From positions 1 to 64,000 of the forward strand of contig CAMBEQ010000005.1 in the NCBI GenBank assembly GCA_945865545.1: DNA of 64,000 nt. The letters run 5' to 3'. Source of the DNA: Sediminibacterium ginsengisoli (GTDB taxonomy: Bacteria; Bacteroidota; Bacteroidia; Chitinophagales; Chitinophagaceae). The notes below the pieces were generated by a model. That model was not told the DNA's origin and searched no databases. It saw only the letters and a program-made list of their open reading frames with translations. Shown here in pieces: positions 1 to 9,043 of the stretch (position 1 is its first letter; every line of letters starts with the position of its first letter). Made by a program: the position numbers and the translations under genes.

Positions 1-1328
1 AAATTAGTCCCATCACGATGGGGCATCCCGGCACTTTACCAAAGACCAATGAAACAGCTATAGAATACGCCATTATCATGGGCTTAGCCTGTGGTTGTAC
101 TATTGAAAAAAATAACTATTTCGCTAGAAAAAATTATTTTTATCCCGACCTGCCAAAAGGGTATCAAATTTCACAACATACTACGCCTATTTGCGTAGGA
201 GGTAATGTATCTATAAAAACGTCAAAGGGGGAAAAAAGTATTCAATTGAATCGAATTCATTTAGAGGAAGATGCAGGTAAAAGTATTCATGATCTTTCTG
301 ATACCTCTACCATGATAGATTTAAACAGAGCAGGTACCCCCTTAATTGAGTTAGTGACCGAACCATGCCTTCACTCCGCCGAAGAAGCATTTGCCTTTGT
401 AACAGAAATTAGAAAATTAGTAAGATGGTTAGGGGTATGTGATGGCAATATGGAAGAAGGAAGTTTAAGATGCGATGCCAATATTTCTATTCGCTTACAA
501 GGGGAAAAAAAATTAGGCACAAGGGTTGAAATAAAAAATTTAAACTCGATACGTAATATCAAGAAAGCCATTGAATATGAAATTGATAGACTTATTGAGA
601 TTACTGAAACGGGTGGAAAAATTATTCAACAAACAAGAAGTTTTGATGCCAATAACGATACCACTTTCTCTATTAGAGATAAGGAAGATGCCAATGACTA
701 TAGGTATTTTCCCGATCCCGACCTGGCTCCCTTTCATTTAAGCAATGAAAGTATTGAAGCCATTAGAAAGAAATTACCCGCATTACCCAATGAGCTTCAA
801 AAACAATGGGTTAGCCAGTTTCATTTGTCAGAATACGATGTAGAGCAATTAAGCGAACATAAGAATGAAGCCACTTTTTTTATTGAATTAACTAAATTAA
901 GCACCCATTACAAGTCTATTGCTAATTGGATTTTAGGCCCCATTAGATCCTATTTGAATGAATCTAATGCTAGTTATGAAGAATTGGGCTTAGCATTACC
1001 TTATATTGCAGCATTAATTGAAATGGTTGAAGCCAACCAGTTAAATTTTTCTGTTGCAAGTAATAAAATATTGAAAGAAATTATAGAACAACCACAATCT
1101 CCATTAACTTATGCCGAAGAACATAATTTGCTGCAATCCAATTCAGCGGATGAAATGGAACAATGGGTTAATGAGGTTTTAGTAAAACATCCCGACAAAG
1201 TAACTGAATATAAAAAAGGAAAAAAGGGCTTAATAGGTTTATTTGTAGGAGAAGTAAAAAAAATAAGTCAAGGAAAAGCCGACCCAAAATTAAGTACACA
1301 ACTGCTTGAAAATAAATTAGCAGAATAA
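1..1328 (+). CDS. gatB: Asp-tRNA(Asn)/Glu-tRNA(Gln) amidotransferase subunit B, 5' partial
   Basis: GatB is the tRNA-binding and kinase subunit of the GatCAB amidotransferase, which turns misacylated Asp-tRNA(Asn) or Glu-tRNA(Gln) into the amide form in the cytosol. The reading frame is open to the window edge (first full codon at base 3, reading ISPIT before MGHPGTLP). The ATG at 18 used by the ORF track is therefore internal. Family signatures visible are GHPGTLP, the YFYPDLPKGYQIS segment and the EIKNLNS segment. The C-terminal part is the helical GatB/YqeY tail that contacts tRNA. Roughly the first 60 or so residues lie outside the window. The next gene follows after 32 bp. The identification is secure; only the start is missing. 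Confidence 0.96.
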   Translation, partial: ISPITMGHPGTLPKTNETAIEYAIIMGLACGCTIEKNNYFARKNYFYPDLPKGYQISQHTTPICVGGNVSIKTSKGEKSIQLNRIHLEEDAGKSIHDLSDTSTMIDLNRAGTPLIELVTEPCLHSAEEAFAFVTEIRKLVRWLGVCDGNMEEGSLRCDANISIRLQGEKKLGTRVEIKNLNSIRNIKKAIEYEIDRLIEITETGGKIIQQTRSFDANNDTTFSIRDKEDANDYRYFPDPDLAPFHLSNESIEAIRKKLPALPNELQKQWVSQFHLSEYDVEQLSEHKNEATFFIELTKLSTHYKSIANWILGPIRSYLNESNASYEELGLALPYIAALIEMVEANQLNFSVASNKILKEIIEQPQSPLTYAEEHNLLQSNSADEMEQWVNEVLVKHPDKVTEYKKGKKGLIGLFVGEVKKISQGKADPKLSTQLLENKLAE

Positions 1329-1360
1329 ACAATAGTTATTCAATTTTTTAAAATATTAAT

Positions 1361-2497
1361 ATGAACATCAAAAGTATTTCAACCATCTTATTCAGCACCC
1401 TCTTTTTATTGGTTGGTTGCAAAAAAAAGTCAAACGAAGCCACTTATTCAGTGACGGGACAAATTCAAAATGCAGTCAATAGTAAATTGTTATTACAAGA
1501 AGTACCTTATGGTGGAAAACCCATTGTTACACTTGATTCTACTACCTTGGATAAGGAGGGCAAATATGCATTTAGATTCATTGCAAAACAAGAAGGTATT
1601 TACAGATTGGCAACCGAAAAAGATTTTGAAATTATATTTGTCAATGATGAAGAAAATATTCAAATAAATGCAGATGCAGCTAATTATCAATCCTATAATA
1701 TAAAGGGTTCTAAAAATAGCAGTGCCCTACTAAATTTTTTAATCCAATATCGAAAAAAAGATTCTTCCTTATTTTCAACCTTATTTAATTTAGACGCTTT
1801 ACAAAAACAAAAAGCAAAAGATAGTAGTATCTTCTGGCTGCAAAAACAAAGAATTACAAAAATTAATGATTTAAATGAATTGGTAGAAAATAACATCATT
1901 AGTTCGTCTAGCCCAGCTATTATTTATTATAGCCTAGGTTTAAGCTTGAGATCAATGGAATCAGCCAAAGTATTAGCCCTTGCCAAAGCAGCTGCAGAAA
2001 AGACAAAAGCAGTTCCCCTGGTTGAATTTGTTGCTTTATTAAGCACTCAAGTACAATCCAATACAAAAGAAGCAGCAGCAAGTGTAGGTAATATTGCGCC
2101 TGAAATTTCATTAGCAGACCCCAATGGAAAAATTATATCCTTAAGTAGTTTGCGTGGAAAATATGTATTGGTTGATTTTTGGGCAAGTTGGTGTGGACCC
2201 TGCAGAGGAGAAAATCCAAATGTAGTAGCTGCTTATGAAAAATATAAAAATAAAAATTTTACCGTATTGGGTATATCACTAGATGAGGACAAAGCCAGCT
2301 GGTTAGAAGCCATTAAAGACGATAACTTAAATTGGCAACATATAAGTGATCTGAAAAAATGGGAAAGTATTGTAGTAGGCGCTTATCAAATAGAAGGAAT
2401 TCCTTTTAATGTGTTAATAGATCCAACTGGGAAAATTATAGCAACTGAATTAAGAGGCCAAGCTTTACAAGAAACATTGGCTAACGTATTACAATAA
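1361..2497 (+). CDS. TlpA-like thioredoxin-fold lipoprotein with DUF4369-type N-terminal domain
   Basis: Likely a periplasm-facing thiol:disulfide oxidoreductase anchored as a lipoprotein. The N-terminus has a hydrophobic stretch ending in LLVGC, a clear lipobox, with the modified Cys near residue 20. Residues about 28-130 resemble the DUF4369 beta domain common in Bacteroidota (a GKYAFRF-type strand). The C-terminal ~140 residues are a TlpA/AhpC-TSA thioredoxin fold with active site WCGPC (C278 and C281), followed by the cis-Pro region EGIPFNVLID. In this family such proteins are usually linked to cytochrome maturation or stress repair; the substrate cannot be read from sequence. It is convergent with the RND exporter gene, with only 27 bp between them and no clear terminator. 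Confidence 0.88.
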   Translation: MNIKSISTILFSTLFLLVGCKKKSNEATYSVTGQIQNAVNSKLLLQEVPYGGKPIVTLDSTTLDKEGKYAFRFIAKQEGIYRLATEKDFEIIFVNDEENIQINADAANYQSYNIKGSKNSSALLNFLIQYRKKDSSLFSTLFNLDALQKQKAKDSSIFWLQKQRITKINDLNELVENNIISSSSPAIIYYSLGLSLRSMESAKVLALAKAAAEKTKAVPLVEFVALLSTQVQSNTKEAAASVGNIAPEISLADPNGKIISLSSLRGKYVLVDFWASWCGPCRGENPNVVAAYEKYKNKNFTVLGISLDEDKASWLEAIKDDNLNWQHISDLKKWESIVVGAYQIEGIPFNVLIDPTGKIIATELRGQALQETLANVLQ

Positions 2498-2524
2498 AAT
2501 TATTTCAGATCAAGTACGCCTCTT

Positions 2525-4852
2525 TTATTTTTGTTTAATAAAGGTCTTTATTAATGCAGGCAGTAATATCAAATTGGTAAAGGTACTCACCACCAAGGTT
2601 AACGACGTAAGCCACCCTAAGGCCTTGGTGCCTCCAAAATCGCTGAAACAAAAAATAACAAACCCTGCCACCAACACCATAGAAGTATAAATAATACTGA
2701 TGCCAGTATGCTTTATCGTTTGTATTAAAGTAACATTGACCTGATTATTTAAACGAGGCAATTCTTGTTTATAATTCACTAAAAATCGAATGGTTACATC
2801 TATAGCAATTCCTAATGCTACGCTAAAAACCAATACCGTAGATGGCTTTAAAGAAACACCTATCCAACCCATCACTCCAGCAGTAATCAATAAGGGGACT
2901 ATATTAGGCACCAAAGAGCACATCAATATAGGAAAGGACCTAAATAAAAATATCATGCACAAAGCAATTAATAAAAAAGCCCAAAAAATTGATTCCCCTA
3001 AGCCAGTAATAATAAAATTACTTCCTTCTAAAAAAGTAACACTACTCCCTGTAATTTGAATATTGTATTTACTACTATCAAAAATAGATTGGGTAGCACT
3101 ATCTAATTTTTTTAAGAAGATGGGCAATTGAGCACTACCAATATCTTTCATATTAACACTCACTCTTGTTTGACTTTTGTCCTTATCAATAAATTTTGCT
3201 AACAACTGCGCAGGGCCAGCTGACACGCCCTTGCCTTCTTTATTCTCTTTGTTGAATTGTAAAAAGGGGGCTATAAAAGCCATTTCAGTAGTGGTAGGTA
3301 GTGAATAAGCAAGACTATCTCCATCATAAAATGCTTGTTTAGCAAATTTAATTCCATTTAATAAGCCCATGGGCTTACCCAATTCAGGTTGTTGGCTTAA
3401 ATACACTTCTAAAGATTCCAAGTCTTCCAGTGGATGTATGCTTTTTATTAAGCCATTCCTTTTTTTGGTATCAACAATAATTTCTAAAGGCATCACCCCA
3501 CCTCCTTCTTTTTCAAACCATTTCAAATCGGTATAGAGTTGGTCTTTTTTAGGCAAATCATCTACAATAAAAGCTTCCTTCTTAATATGCATCACCCCCA
3601 TTAAAGAAAAAATAATAAAAACTAATGTAATTCCAAAAACCCATTTAGTATGACTAAAGGTCCATTTTTCTATTCTAAGTAAAATCTTTTCTAGATATTT
3701 ATTGTCTAAATATTTAACATGTTTAGGCGATGGGGCATCTAAATAAGTAAGCACTGGCGGTATAAATAATAAGCTAATAAAAAATATGGCCATAATATTT
3801 AATCCCGATACCCATCCAAACTCTTTTAACAAAGGACTTTTTGTGAAAGCAAATACAAAAAAACCGATCGCTGCTGTGATATTGCAAAATAAAGTAACAA
3901 TACCCATCCTACTCACCATTTGAACAATTGCTTGTTCTTTATTTTTAGTTTCCTTAAAGGAAGTGTGGTACTTATTTAAAAAGTAAATACAATTGGGAAT
4001 CCCAATCACTACAATCAAAGGAGGGATTAATGCAGTAAGTAAAGTAATTTTTTGTCCCATTAAAACCATGGTCCCAAAACTCCAAATAACACCCATAATT
4101 ACTACCGACAAACTTAAAAGTGTAGCAGAGAGGGATCTGAAAAATAACATCAAGGTAATGGCAGATAATAATAAGGAGCCAATCAAAAACCAAACCATTT
4201 CTTTTTTAATTCTATCCGCCAAAATGGTTCTAATAAAAGGTAAGCCACTTATGTGCACTGTTAATCCGGTCTGCTTTGAAAAAAAATCGAGTTTGCTTTG
4301 TAACATAGCGATAATATGCGACCGAGCACCGCTATTAATAGAGTCTGGTTGAAAGCTAACCGCCATGATATAAGCATGGCTATTGGGATTGTACAATAAA
4401 TTTTTATAAAAAGGCAATTGCTCTAGGGTGGCTTTATTATTTAATAAACTAGAGTCATTTTCATAAGGAGCATTAAAAACTTTATTGACAAGAAATTTAG
4501 TTTGAGTGCTATCTTTACTAATGGTATACGCATAGGGCAAACTAAGGACATCTGTTACACCTTGGATTTTCTTTAAAGATTGATGTAAATTATATACAGC
4601 ATTAAAAACTGATTTAGTATATAGGCTGTCTGTCTGAAATCCAACCACTACGGTGGTGCCATCTACCCCAAATTTCTTAACGAAATTTTTATAAATAATG
4701 AATTTAGGATTGTCTTCAGGTATAGCCTTAGTAAATTCATAACTCAGTTTTACTTGAATGGCAAAATAGCCCATGATTAAAGTAATTACACCCAATAGGA
4801 TTAAGGACACTACTTTGAATCTAACTATTAATTGGCCAAGTTGTTGCCACAT
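2525..4852 (-). CDS. RND-superfamily (MMPL/HAE3-type) exporter
   Basis: An inner-membrane transporter of the RND superfamily, 775 residues, with two repeats. Each repeat has one N-terminal helix, a periplasmic porter-like loop and five more helices. The first membrane helix is at about 17-33; helix clusters lie at about 215-370 and 620-770. The second repeat carries the expected acidic residue in ALGIAIDVTIRF. The equivalent place in the first repeat reads VIGIPNCIYFL, with Asn instead of Asp. Family members move lipids or hydrophobic compounds; the substrate is unknown here. It is last in a minus-strand run DegT-rpoN-PAP2-RND, 15 bp after the previous gene, so probably co-transcribed. No adaptor or outer-membrane partner is adjacent, which fits HAE3/MMPL rather than AcrB-type pumps. 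Confidence 0.85.
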   Translation of the reverse strand: MWQQLGQLIVRFKVVSLILLGVITLIMGYFAIQVKLSYEFTKAIPEDNPKFIIYKNFVKKFGVDGTTVVVGFQTDSLYTKSVFNAVYNLHQSLKKIQGVTDVLSLPYAYTISKDSTQTKFLVNKVFNAPYENDSSLLNNKATLEQLPFYKNLLYNPNSHAYIMAVSFQPDSINSGARSHIIAMLQSKLDFFSKQTGLTVHISGLPFIRTILADRIKKEMVWFLIGSLLLSAITLMLFFRSLSATLLSLSVVIMGVIWSFGTMVLMGQKITLLTALIPPLIVVIGIPNCIYFLNKYHTSFKETKNKEQAIVQMVSRMGIVTLFCNITAAIGFFVFAFTKSPLLKEFGWVSGLNIMAIFFISLLFIPPVLTYLDAPSPKHVKYLDNKYLEKILLRIEKWTFSHTKWVFGITLVFIIFSLMGVMHIKKEAFIVDDLPKKDQLYTDLKWFEKEGGGVMPLEIIVDTKKRNGLIKSIHPLEDLESLEVYLSQQPELGKPMGLLNGIKFAKQAFYDGDSLAYSLPTTTEMAFIAPFLQFNKENKEGKGVSAGPAQLLAKFIDKDKSQTRVSVNMKDIGSAQLPIFLKKLDSATQSIFDSSKYNIQITGSSVTFLEGSNFIITGLGESIFWAFLLIALCMIFLFRSFPILMCSLVPNIVPLLITAGVMGWIGVSLKPSTVLVFSVALGIAIDVTIRFLVNYKQELPRLNNQVNVTLIQTIKHTGISIIYTSMVLVAGFVIFCFSDFGGTKALGWLTSLTLVVSTFTNLILLPALIKTFIKQK

Positions 4853-4867
4853 AGAGTTTTATTTAAA

Positions 4868-5506
4868 TTATATTATCCATATAAAAGCGGCTACTTGCGT
4901 AAACGCGCCTATGGCGAAACCAACTATTAATTCATTTTTAGTATGATCGCTTACCACCATTCTAGCACTTACCACCAAAGCAGCGAATACGATGGCCATT
5001 AAAATCCAAGTTAAATTATTTACTGGATAATAAACCCCCACCAAAATTACAGCCATTAGTAAGCCACTTATAGCCATTGCATGTAAGCTTACTTTTATAA
5101 AATTATTAACAGTTAATCCAATAGCGCTGGCTATAAAAATACCAAAATAAAAATACTTCAGTGCCAAAGGCTGATCCGTAAAATTTCTACTTAAATAATA
5201 CATCCACCAATAAAAGAACATGGTAATGACATAAGGTATAATTCTTTCTTTTCTTGTACGTAAAAAAATACTATCACTTAACTTAAGTCTCCATAATAAA
5301 AATACGGCAAAGGCTGGAAAGAAAGCAGTTAGCCAAAAAACACTAAACAGCTTTAATTTTAATTGCCAGTCGGTGATGCCTGCAAATTCAAACGGCACCA
5401 AATACATTAAGTAGATAAAAAAGTAGGTAGGTATAAATAAGGGATGAAATACATAAGAAATTGCATTGGCAATATAGGCAAGTGGTTTGGGGGCTTTGTT
5501 TTCCAT
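4868..5506 (-). CDS. PAP2-like polytopic membrane protein
   Basis: A 212-residue membrane protein with about six hydrophobic helices. It resembles the phosphatidic acid phosphatase 2 family as found in Bacteroidota. The segment SLHAMAISG resembles the SGH motif, and VVSDHTKNELIVGFAIG resembles the third PAP2 motif (S/R...H...D/E). The motifs are weaker than in proven phosphatases, so activity on undecaprenyl- or phosphatidyl-phosphates is only an inference. It lies 16 bp downstream of rpoN and 15 bp upstream of the RND exporter, on the same strand. The neighbourhood hints at envelope lipid work but does not prove it. Confidence 0.65.
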   Translation of the reverse strand: MENKAPKPLAYIANAISYVFHPLFIPTYFFIYLMYLVPFEFAGITDWQLKLKLFSVFWLTAFFPAFAVFLLWRLKLSDSIFLRTRKERIIPYVITMFFYWWMYYLSRNFTDQPLALKYFYFGIFIASAIGLTVNNFIKVSLHAMAISGLLMAVILVGVYYPVNNLTWILMAIVFAALVVSARMVVSDHTKNELIVGFAIGAFTQVAAFIWII

Positions 5507-5522
5507 GGATGGTAATATTTAG

Positions 5523-7037
5523 CTAGAGTTCTTTTCTTAATCTAGCTACTGGAATATTTAATTGTTCTCTGTATTTTGCCACAGTTCTTCTCGCAATATT
5601 ATACCCTTTTTCTTGCAATTGTTCTGTTAATTCATCATCACTAAAGGGTTTATGCTTGTCTTCTGATTCTAATAACTCTTCTAAAATTGCTTTTACCTCT
5701 TTAGTGCTCACTTCTTCCCCTGAATCGGTAGTCAAGGATTCACTAAAAAAATATTTTAATAAAAATGTGCCAAATTCAGTTTGTACATATTTACTATTGG
5801 CAACCCTACTCACGGTAGAAACGTCTAAATTAGTTTTTTCGGCAATGTCCTTTAGTATCATTGGCCTTAGTTTAGTAGTATCTCCGCTCATAAAAAAAGC
5901 CTCCTGATGAATCAAGATAGAATTCATTGTTTTCAAAAGAGTTTGTTGTCTTTGAAGAATCATTTCGATAAACCATTTAGCAGAATCAATCTTTTGCTTT
6001 AAAAAAAATACCGCTTCCTTTTGAGCCTTATCCTGCTTGTTGCCTCTGTCATACTCCTTTAACATTAACTTGTAATCATCGCTAATCACCAGTGGCGGCG
6101 CATTCCTACTATTTAAAATTAACTCTAATTTTGTATTATTAATTAATACTGTAAAATCAGGGATAATATATTTATCCGCTTCACTCATATGTCCCGTTTC
6201 TGCACCAGGCTTTGGATTTAAAGAAACTATTTGATGCAGCACTTTTTTAATCTGACTTTCATCTAAATGAAAACTCTTCTGTATTTTATCGTAATGTTTT
6301 CGAGTAAATTCTTCAAAATATTTTTCAATAATGGTAATAGCTAAAACCGTATCTAGATCAACCTCTCCAGCTTCTTCTTTTCTTCTCTTTAATTGCAACA
6401 GTAAGCATTCTTGTAAATTTCTGGCACCAATGCCAGGGGGATCAAATTGTTGCACTTTTAACAAAATCGCCTCTATTTCACTCACTTCTACCGTCATGCT
6501 TTGTTTAAAAGCGAGGTCATCGGCTATGGATTGTAGGGCTCTTCTTAAATACCCATCATCATCTAAACTTCCAATAATTTGTTCGGCAATTTTATAAGCA
6601 TGTTCTTCCAAAGCCAACATACTTAATTGATCCATTAAAATTTCATGTAAACTTAATTCCGCTTTAATAGGGATAACCTTATCGTCGTCTAATTCTGGAA
6701 AATAATCATCTTTGGTTTTATAGTTAGCCACATCCCCGTCATCATCATAATCATAGTTGCTCAATTCTTCATTGCTCATTTCAAATTCATCTACTGGAAT
6801 AGCTTCTTCCTCTTCTATATTTCCATCCAATAATTCATCTTTCATTTCTTCCACCGACTTCTCCATATCTCCTTCTAACAAATCTGCATTCATTTCCAAT
6901 GCTGGATTTTCTTCTAGTTCCTCCTTAATTCTTTGTTCAATTTGTGCAGTGGGAACTTGCAACAACTTCATGAGTTGTATTTGCTGCGGCGACAATCTTT
7001 GTAATTGTCTTTGTTGCAAGGATTGTCCTAATGACAT
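5523..7037 (-). CDS. rpoN: RNA polymerase sigma-54 factor
   Basis: Sigma-54, the alternative sigma factor that needs AAA+ enhancer-binding activators and recognises -24/-12 promoters. The N-terminal activator-interacting region is rich in Gln and Leu (QRQLQRLSPQQIQLMKLLQ), followed by an acidic stretch at about 50-120. Next come the core-binding domain, the helix-turn-helix region (DVSTVSRVANSKYVQTEFG) and the C-terminal RpoN box ARRTVAKYRE. The length of 504 is normal. The gene starts 11 bp after the DegT-type gene ends and is followed closely by the PAP2-like gene. This cluster does not include the usual proteobacterial neighbours (hpf, ptsN). No sigma-54 activator is encoded in the window. 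Confidence 0.97.
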   Translation of the reverse strand: MSLGQSLQQRQLQRLSPQQIQLMKLLQVPTAQIEQRIKEELEENPALEMNADLLEGDMEKSVEEMKDELLDGNIEEEEAIPVDEFEMSNEELSNYDYDDDGDVANYKTKDDYFPELDDDKVIPIKAELSLHEILMDQLSMLALEEHAYKIAEQIIGSLDDDGYLRRALQSIADDLAFKQSMTVEVSEIEAILLKVQQFDPPGIGARNLQECLLLQLKRRKEEAGEVDLDTVLAITIIEKYFEEFTRKHYDKIQKSFHLDESQIKKVLHQIVSLNPKPGAETGHMSEADKYIIPDFTVLINNTKLELILNSRNAPPLVISDDYKLMLKEYDRGNKQDKAQKEAVFFLKQKIDSAKWFIEMILQRQQTLLKTMNSILIHQEAFFMSGDTTKLRPMILKDIAEKTNLDVSTVSRVANSKYVQTEFGTFLLKYFFSESLTTDSGEEVSTKEVKAILEELLESEDKHKPFSDDELTEQLQEKGYNIARRTVAKYREQLNIPVARLRKEL

Positions 7038-7048
7038 AAATAATCGCT

Positions 7049-8248
7049 TTAAGAAAGTGCTTTAAGTAAAACAGTTGAAAAAAGAGCTCCTTTTTCATGC
7101 ACTTGCTCTTCCGTCCAAGTTAAACTCATTGCCGTTGAAATACATCTACTCATGATGGCATCACTTTTTTCAAAAGAAGTTATATTTAATTTTTCTAAAC
7201 CTGCTTGTTGCTCCGCGTTTAATCTATTCAAACTTTGAACATTTTTAAGATGCATCCATTTTTTAATATAATGCCAGTTGTTGGCGTACCAATAAAAATT
7301 ACCTGGTAATATTCCAGCTTCTTTAAATGCAGCAATCACTTTATCCGCTGCTGCTTGAGTGGGTAAAAACCAACTTAAGAAACTTCCACTGTCTCCAGCA
7401 GGATCAGGAACGGTTCTAAATTCAATGCCCGGCACTTTTTCCAAATAAGATTTTAATATAGATTGATTCTTTTTTTGAATACTTAAAAAATGATCTAGTT
7501 TTCTAATTTGAGCCAAGCCTACCGCTGCATGCAATTCACTGATTCTAAAATTATACCCTAAAAAAGGATGTAAATCGGCGCCTCTGTCTACGCCCAAATG
7601 ATCATGCCCATGATCGGTGTAGGCATCTGCTTTAGTGTACACTTCTTTGTCATTAGTCATCACTACACCCCCTTCTCCACAGGTAATTGTTTTTACAAAA
7701 TCAAAAGAAAAAGTACCTGCATGACCAATGGTACCAAGTGCCTTTCCTTTATACGTGCCACCAATACTTTGGCAGGCATCTTCTAATAATATTAATTGAT
7801 GTTCATCACAAATTGCTTTTAAAGCATCCATATCGGCCATGCTTCCGCACATATGTACGGGCATTATACACTTCGTTTTTGAAGTAATCGCAGCCCTAAC
7901 TGCTGAAGGAGATAAAGTGAGAGAGCTGTCTATATCTACTAAAACGGGAACGGCGCCCACACTTAAAATAGCCTCAAAACTAGCCACAAAGGTAAAAGCT
8001 GGCATAATGACTTCATCCCCTGCTCCAATGCCAAAGGCGGCCATAGCGGTAGTGAGTGCAGCAGTTCCGCTAGAGGTTAACTGTGCATACTTGCTTCCAA
8101 ATTGAGTACAAATAGCTTGTTCCAGCTCTTTAGATTTCCAAATACCCTTTCTTGGCCCATCAAATCCATAACGCATTAATATACCGGTCTCTAGGACCTC
8201 ATTTACTTCTTTTTTTTCTTCTTCTCCAAAGAATTCAAATCCTGGCAT
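7049..8248 (-). CDS. DegT/DnrJ/EryC1/StrS-family PLP-dependent aminotransferase
   Basis: A type I-fold PLP enzyme of the sugar aminotransferase family, 399 residues. Visible are the phosphate-binding SSGTAAL, the PAFTFVAS segment, the cofactor-contacting Asp in LEDACQSIGG (D157) and the Schiff-base lysine in SFDFVKTITCGEGG (K186). These enzymes aminate nucleotide-linked keto-sugars for surface polysaccharides, or related cyclitols. The substrate is not readable, and no sugar-nucleotide genes lie nearby. It heads the minus-strand run leading into rpoN and is divergent from the DUF5606 gene. A TACCTTTG box on the minus strand at about 8269-8276 matches the Bacteroidota -7 consensus, without a clear -33 partner. 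Confidence 0.88.
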   Translation of the reverse strand: MPGFEFFGEEEKKEVNEVLETGILMRYGFDGPRKGIWKSKELEQAICTQFGSKYAQLTSSGTAALTTAMAAFGIGAGDEVIMPAFTFVASFEAILSVGAVPVLVDIDSSLTLSPSAVRAAITSKTKCIMPVHMCGSMADMDALKAICDEHQLILLEDACQSIGGTYKGKALGTIGHAGTFSFDFVKTITCGEGGVVMTNDKEVYTKADAYTDHGHDHLGVDRGADLHPFLGYNFRISELHAAVGLAQIRKLDHFLSIQKKNQSILKSYLEKVPGIEFRTVPDPAGDSGSFLSWFLPTQAAADKVIAAFKEAGILPGNFYWYANNWHYIKKWMHLKNVQSLNRLNAEQQAGLEKLNITSFEKSDAIMSRCISTAMSLTWTEEQVHEKGALFSTVLLKALS

Positions 8249-8342
8249 ATCCTTGATTTTTAATGATAAACAAAGGTAGTTTAAAAAACGAAAATTGGGT
8301 GTTTTTCAGTAATTTGCGCCCGTAAAAAACCCTAGTGAACTT

Positions 8343-8765
8343 ATGGAATACAGCAAATTGATCTCCGTGTCTGGCAAGTCTGGATTATTTGAATTATTAA
8401 CCAGTAAAAGTGATGGCGCCATTGCTAAATCTTTAGAAAACGATAGTACTCAATTTATTAGTTCTAGAGCCCATCAATTCTCCCATTTAGAGAGCATTGA
8501 AGTATTTACCACCCACGAAAACGTATTCTTAGCAGAGGTTTTTATTGCCATGGGAAAATCAAAAGAAGCCTTACCTAATGACAAGGATCCTAAATTGGTA
8601 CAAGCTTACTTTAAAAAAGTATATGCCAAAATGGACTTTGATCGCGTTTACCCAAGCGATATGAAAAAGATGATCAAATGGTACACTCAACTACAAAAGC
8701 ACGAAGTAACCCCTACTTTACCCGAAGTAGAGGATGATGCTGAAGAAGAAGAAGAAAAGGCATAA
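8343..8765 (+). CDS. DUF5606-family protein
   Basis: A 140-residue cytosolic protein that I recognise as the DUF5606 family, found across Bacteroidota and of unknown function. The family-like core is MEYSKLISVSGKSGLFELL at the start, then a segment rich in hydrophobic strands and the DFDRVYPSDMKKMIKWY helix. The C-terminus is a low-complexity acidic tail (DDAEEEEEKA). It is divergent from the DegT-type gene. Its stop codon lies in the loop of a perfect 8-bp hairpin, and the downstream arm of that hairpin is also the start of the 31-bp tandem repeat. No function is proposed. Confidence 0.8.
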   Translation: MEYSKLISVSGKSGLFELLTSKSDGAIAKSLENDSTQFISSRAHQFSHLESIEVFTTHENVFLAEVFIAMGKSKEALPNDKDPKLVQAYFKKVYAKMDFDRVYPSDMKKMIKWYTQLQKHEVTPTLPEVEDDAEEEEEKA

Positions 8766-8773
8766 GCCTTTTC
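8754..8773 (+). other. Perfect hairpin spanning the DUF5606 stop codon
   Basis: GAAAAGGC and GCCTTTTC form a perfect 8-bp stem with loop ATAA, which contains the TAA stop. It has no long T-run after it, so a terminator role is weak. The right arm is the first eight bases of repeat unit 1. Confidence 0.6.
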
Positions 8774-8934
8774 TGATGAAAGAGTCACACTCCCTAGCTT
8801 TTGCTGATAACAGAGTAACACTCCCCGGCCTTTGATGATAACAGAGTCACACTTCTTGCCTTTTCTGATGAAAGAGTCACACTCCCTAGCTTTTGCTGAT
8901 AACAGAGTCACACTTCTTGCCTTTTCTGACAACA
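8766..8934 (+). repeat. 31-bp tandem repeat (minisatellite), about 5.5 copies
   Basis: Five consecutive units start at 8766, 8797, 8828, 8858 and 8889 (31, 31, 30, 31 and 30 bp), then a partial sixth at 8919-8934. The common pattern is GCYTTTTSTGATRAMAGAG followed by TMACACTYCYYR. Units 1 and 4 are identical over 31 bp, and units 2 and 5 differ at only a few bases, so the array may have grown as a 61-bp two-unit block. It fills most of the 278-bp gap between the DUF5606 gene and the GH3 gene. The 82-codon minus-strand ORF through it is a by-product. Confidence 0.9.
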
Positions 8935-8949
8935 ATCAACAATTTATAT

Positions 8950-8984
8950 AAAAAACTTACTCAACTTAGGGTAAGTTTTTTTTT
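8950..8984 (+). terminator. Intrinsic terminator after the tandem repeat
   Basis: AAAAAACTTAC and GTAAGTTTTTT form an 11-bp stem with a 10-base loop, followed by T residues on the plus strand. The A-run on the other side would also allow it to work on the minus strand. It would end transcripts from the DUF5606 gene before the GH3 gene. Confidence 0.8.
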
Positions 8985-9043
8985 ATGCTTAAATTGCAAG
9001 AGAAGCAAATACTATTAAAATTCAATTTGCCTAAATAATTAAA

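Noticed and set aside
8766-8934. CRISPR array
   Set aside because: Units abut directly with no unique spacers, and no cas gene is present.
8687-8935. 82-codon minus-strand ORF through the tandem repeat
   Set aside because: It exists only because a 30/31-bp repeat happens to stay open; the repeated peptide has no domain and its N-terminal part is the antisense of the DUF5606 tail.
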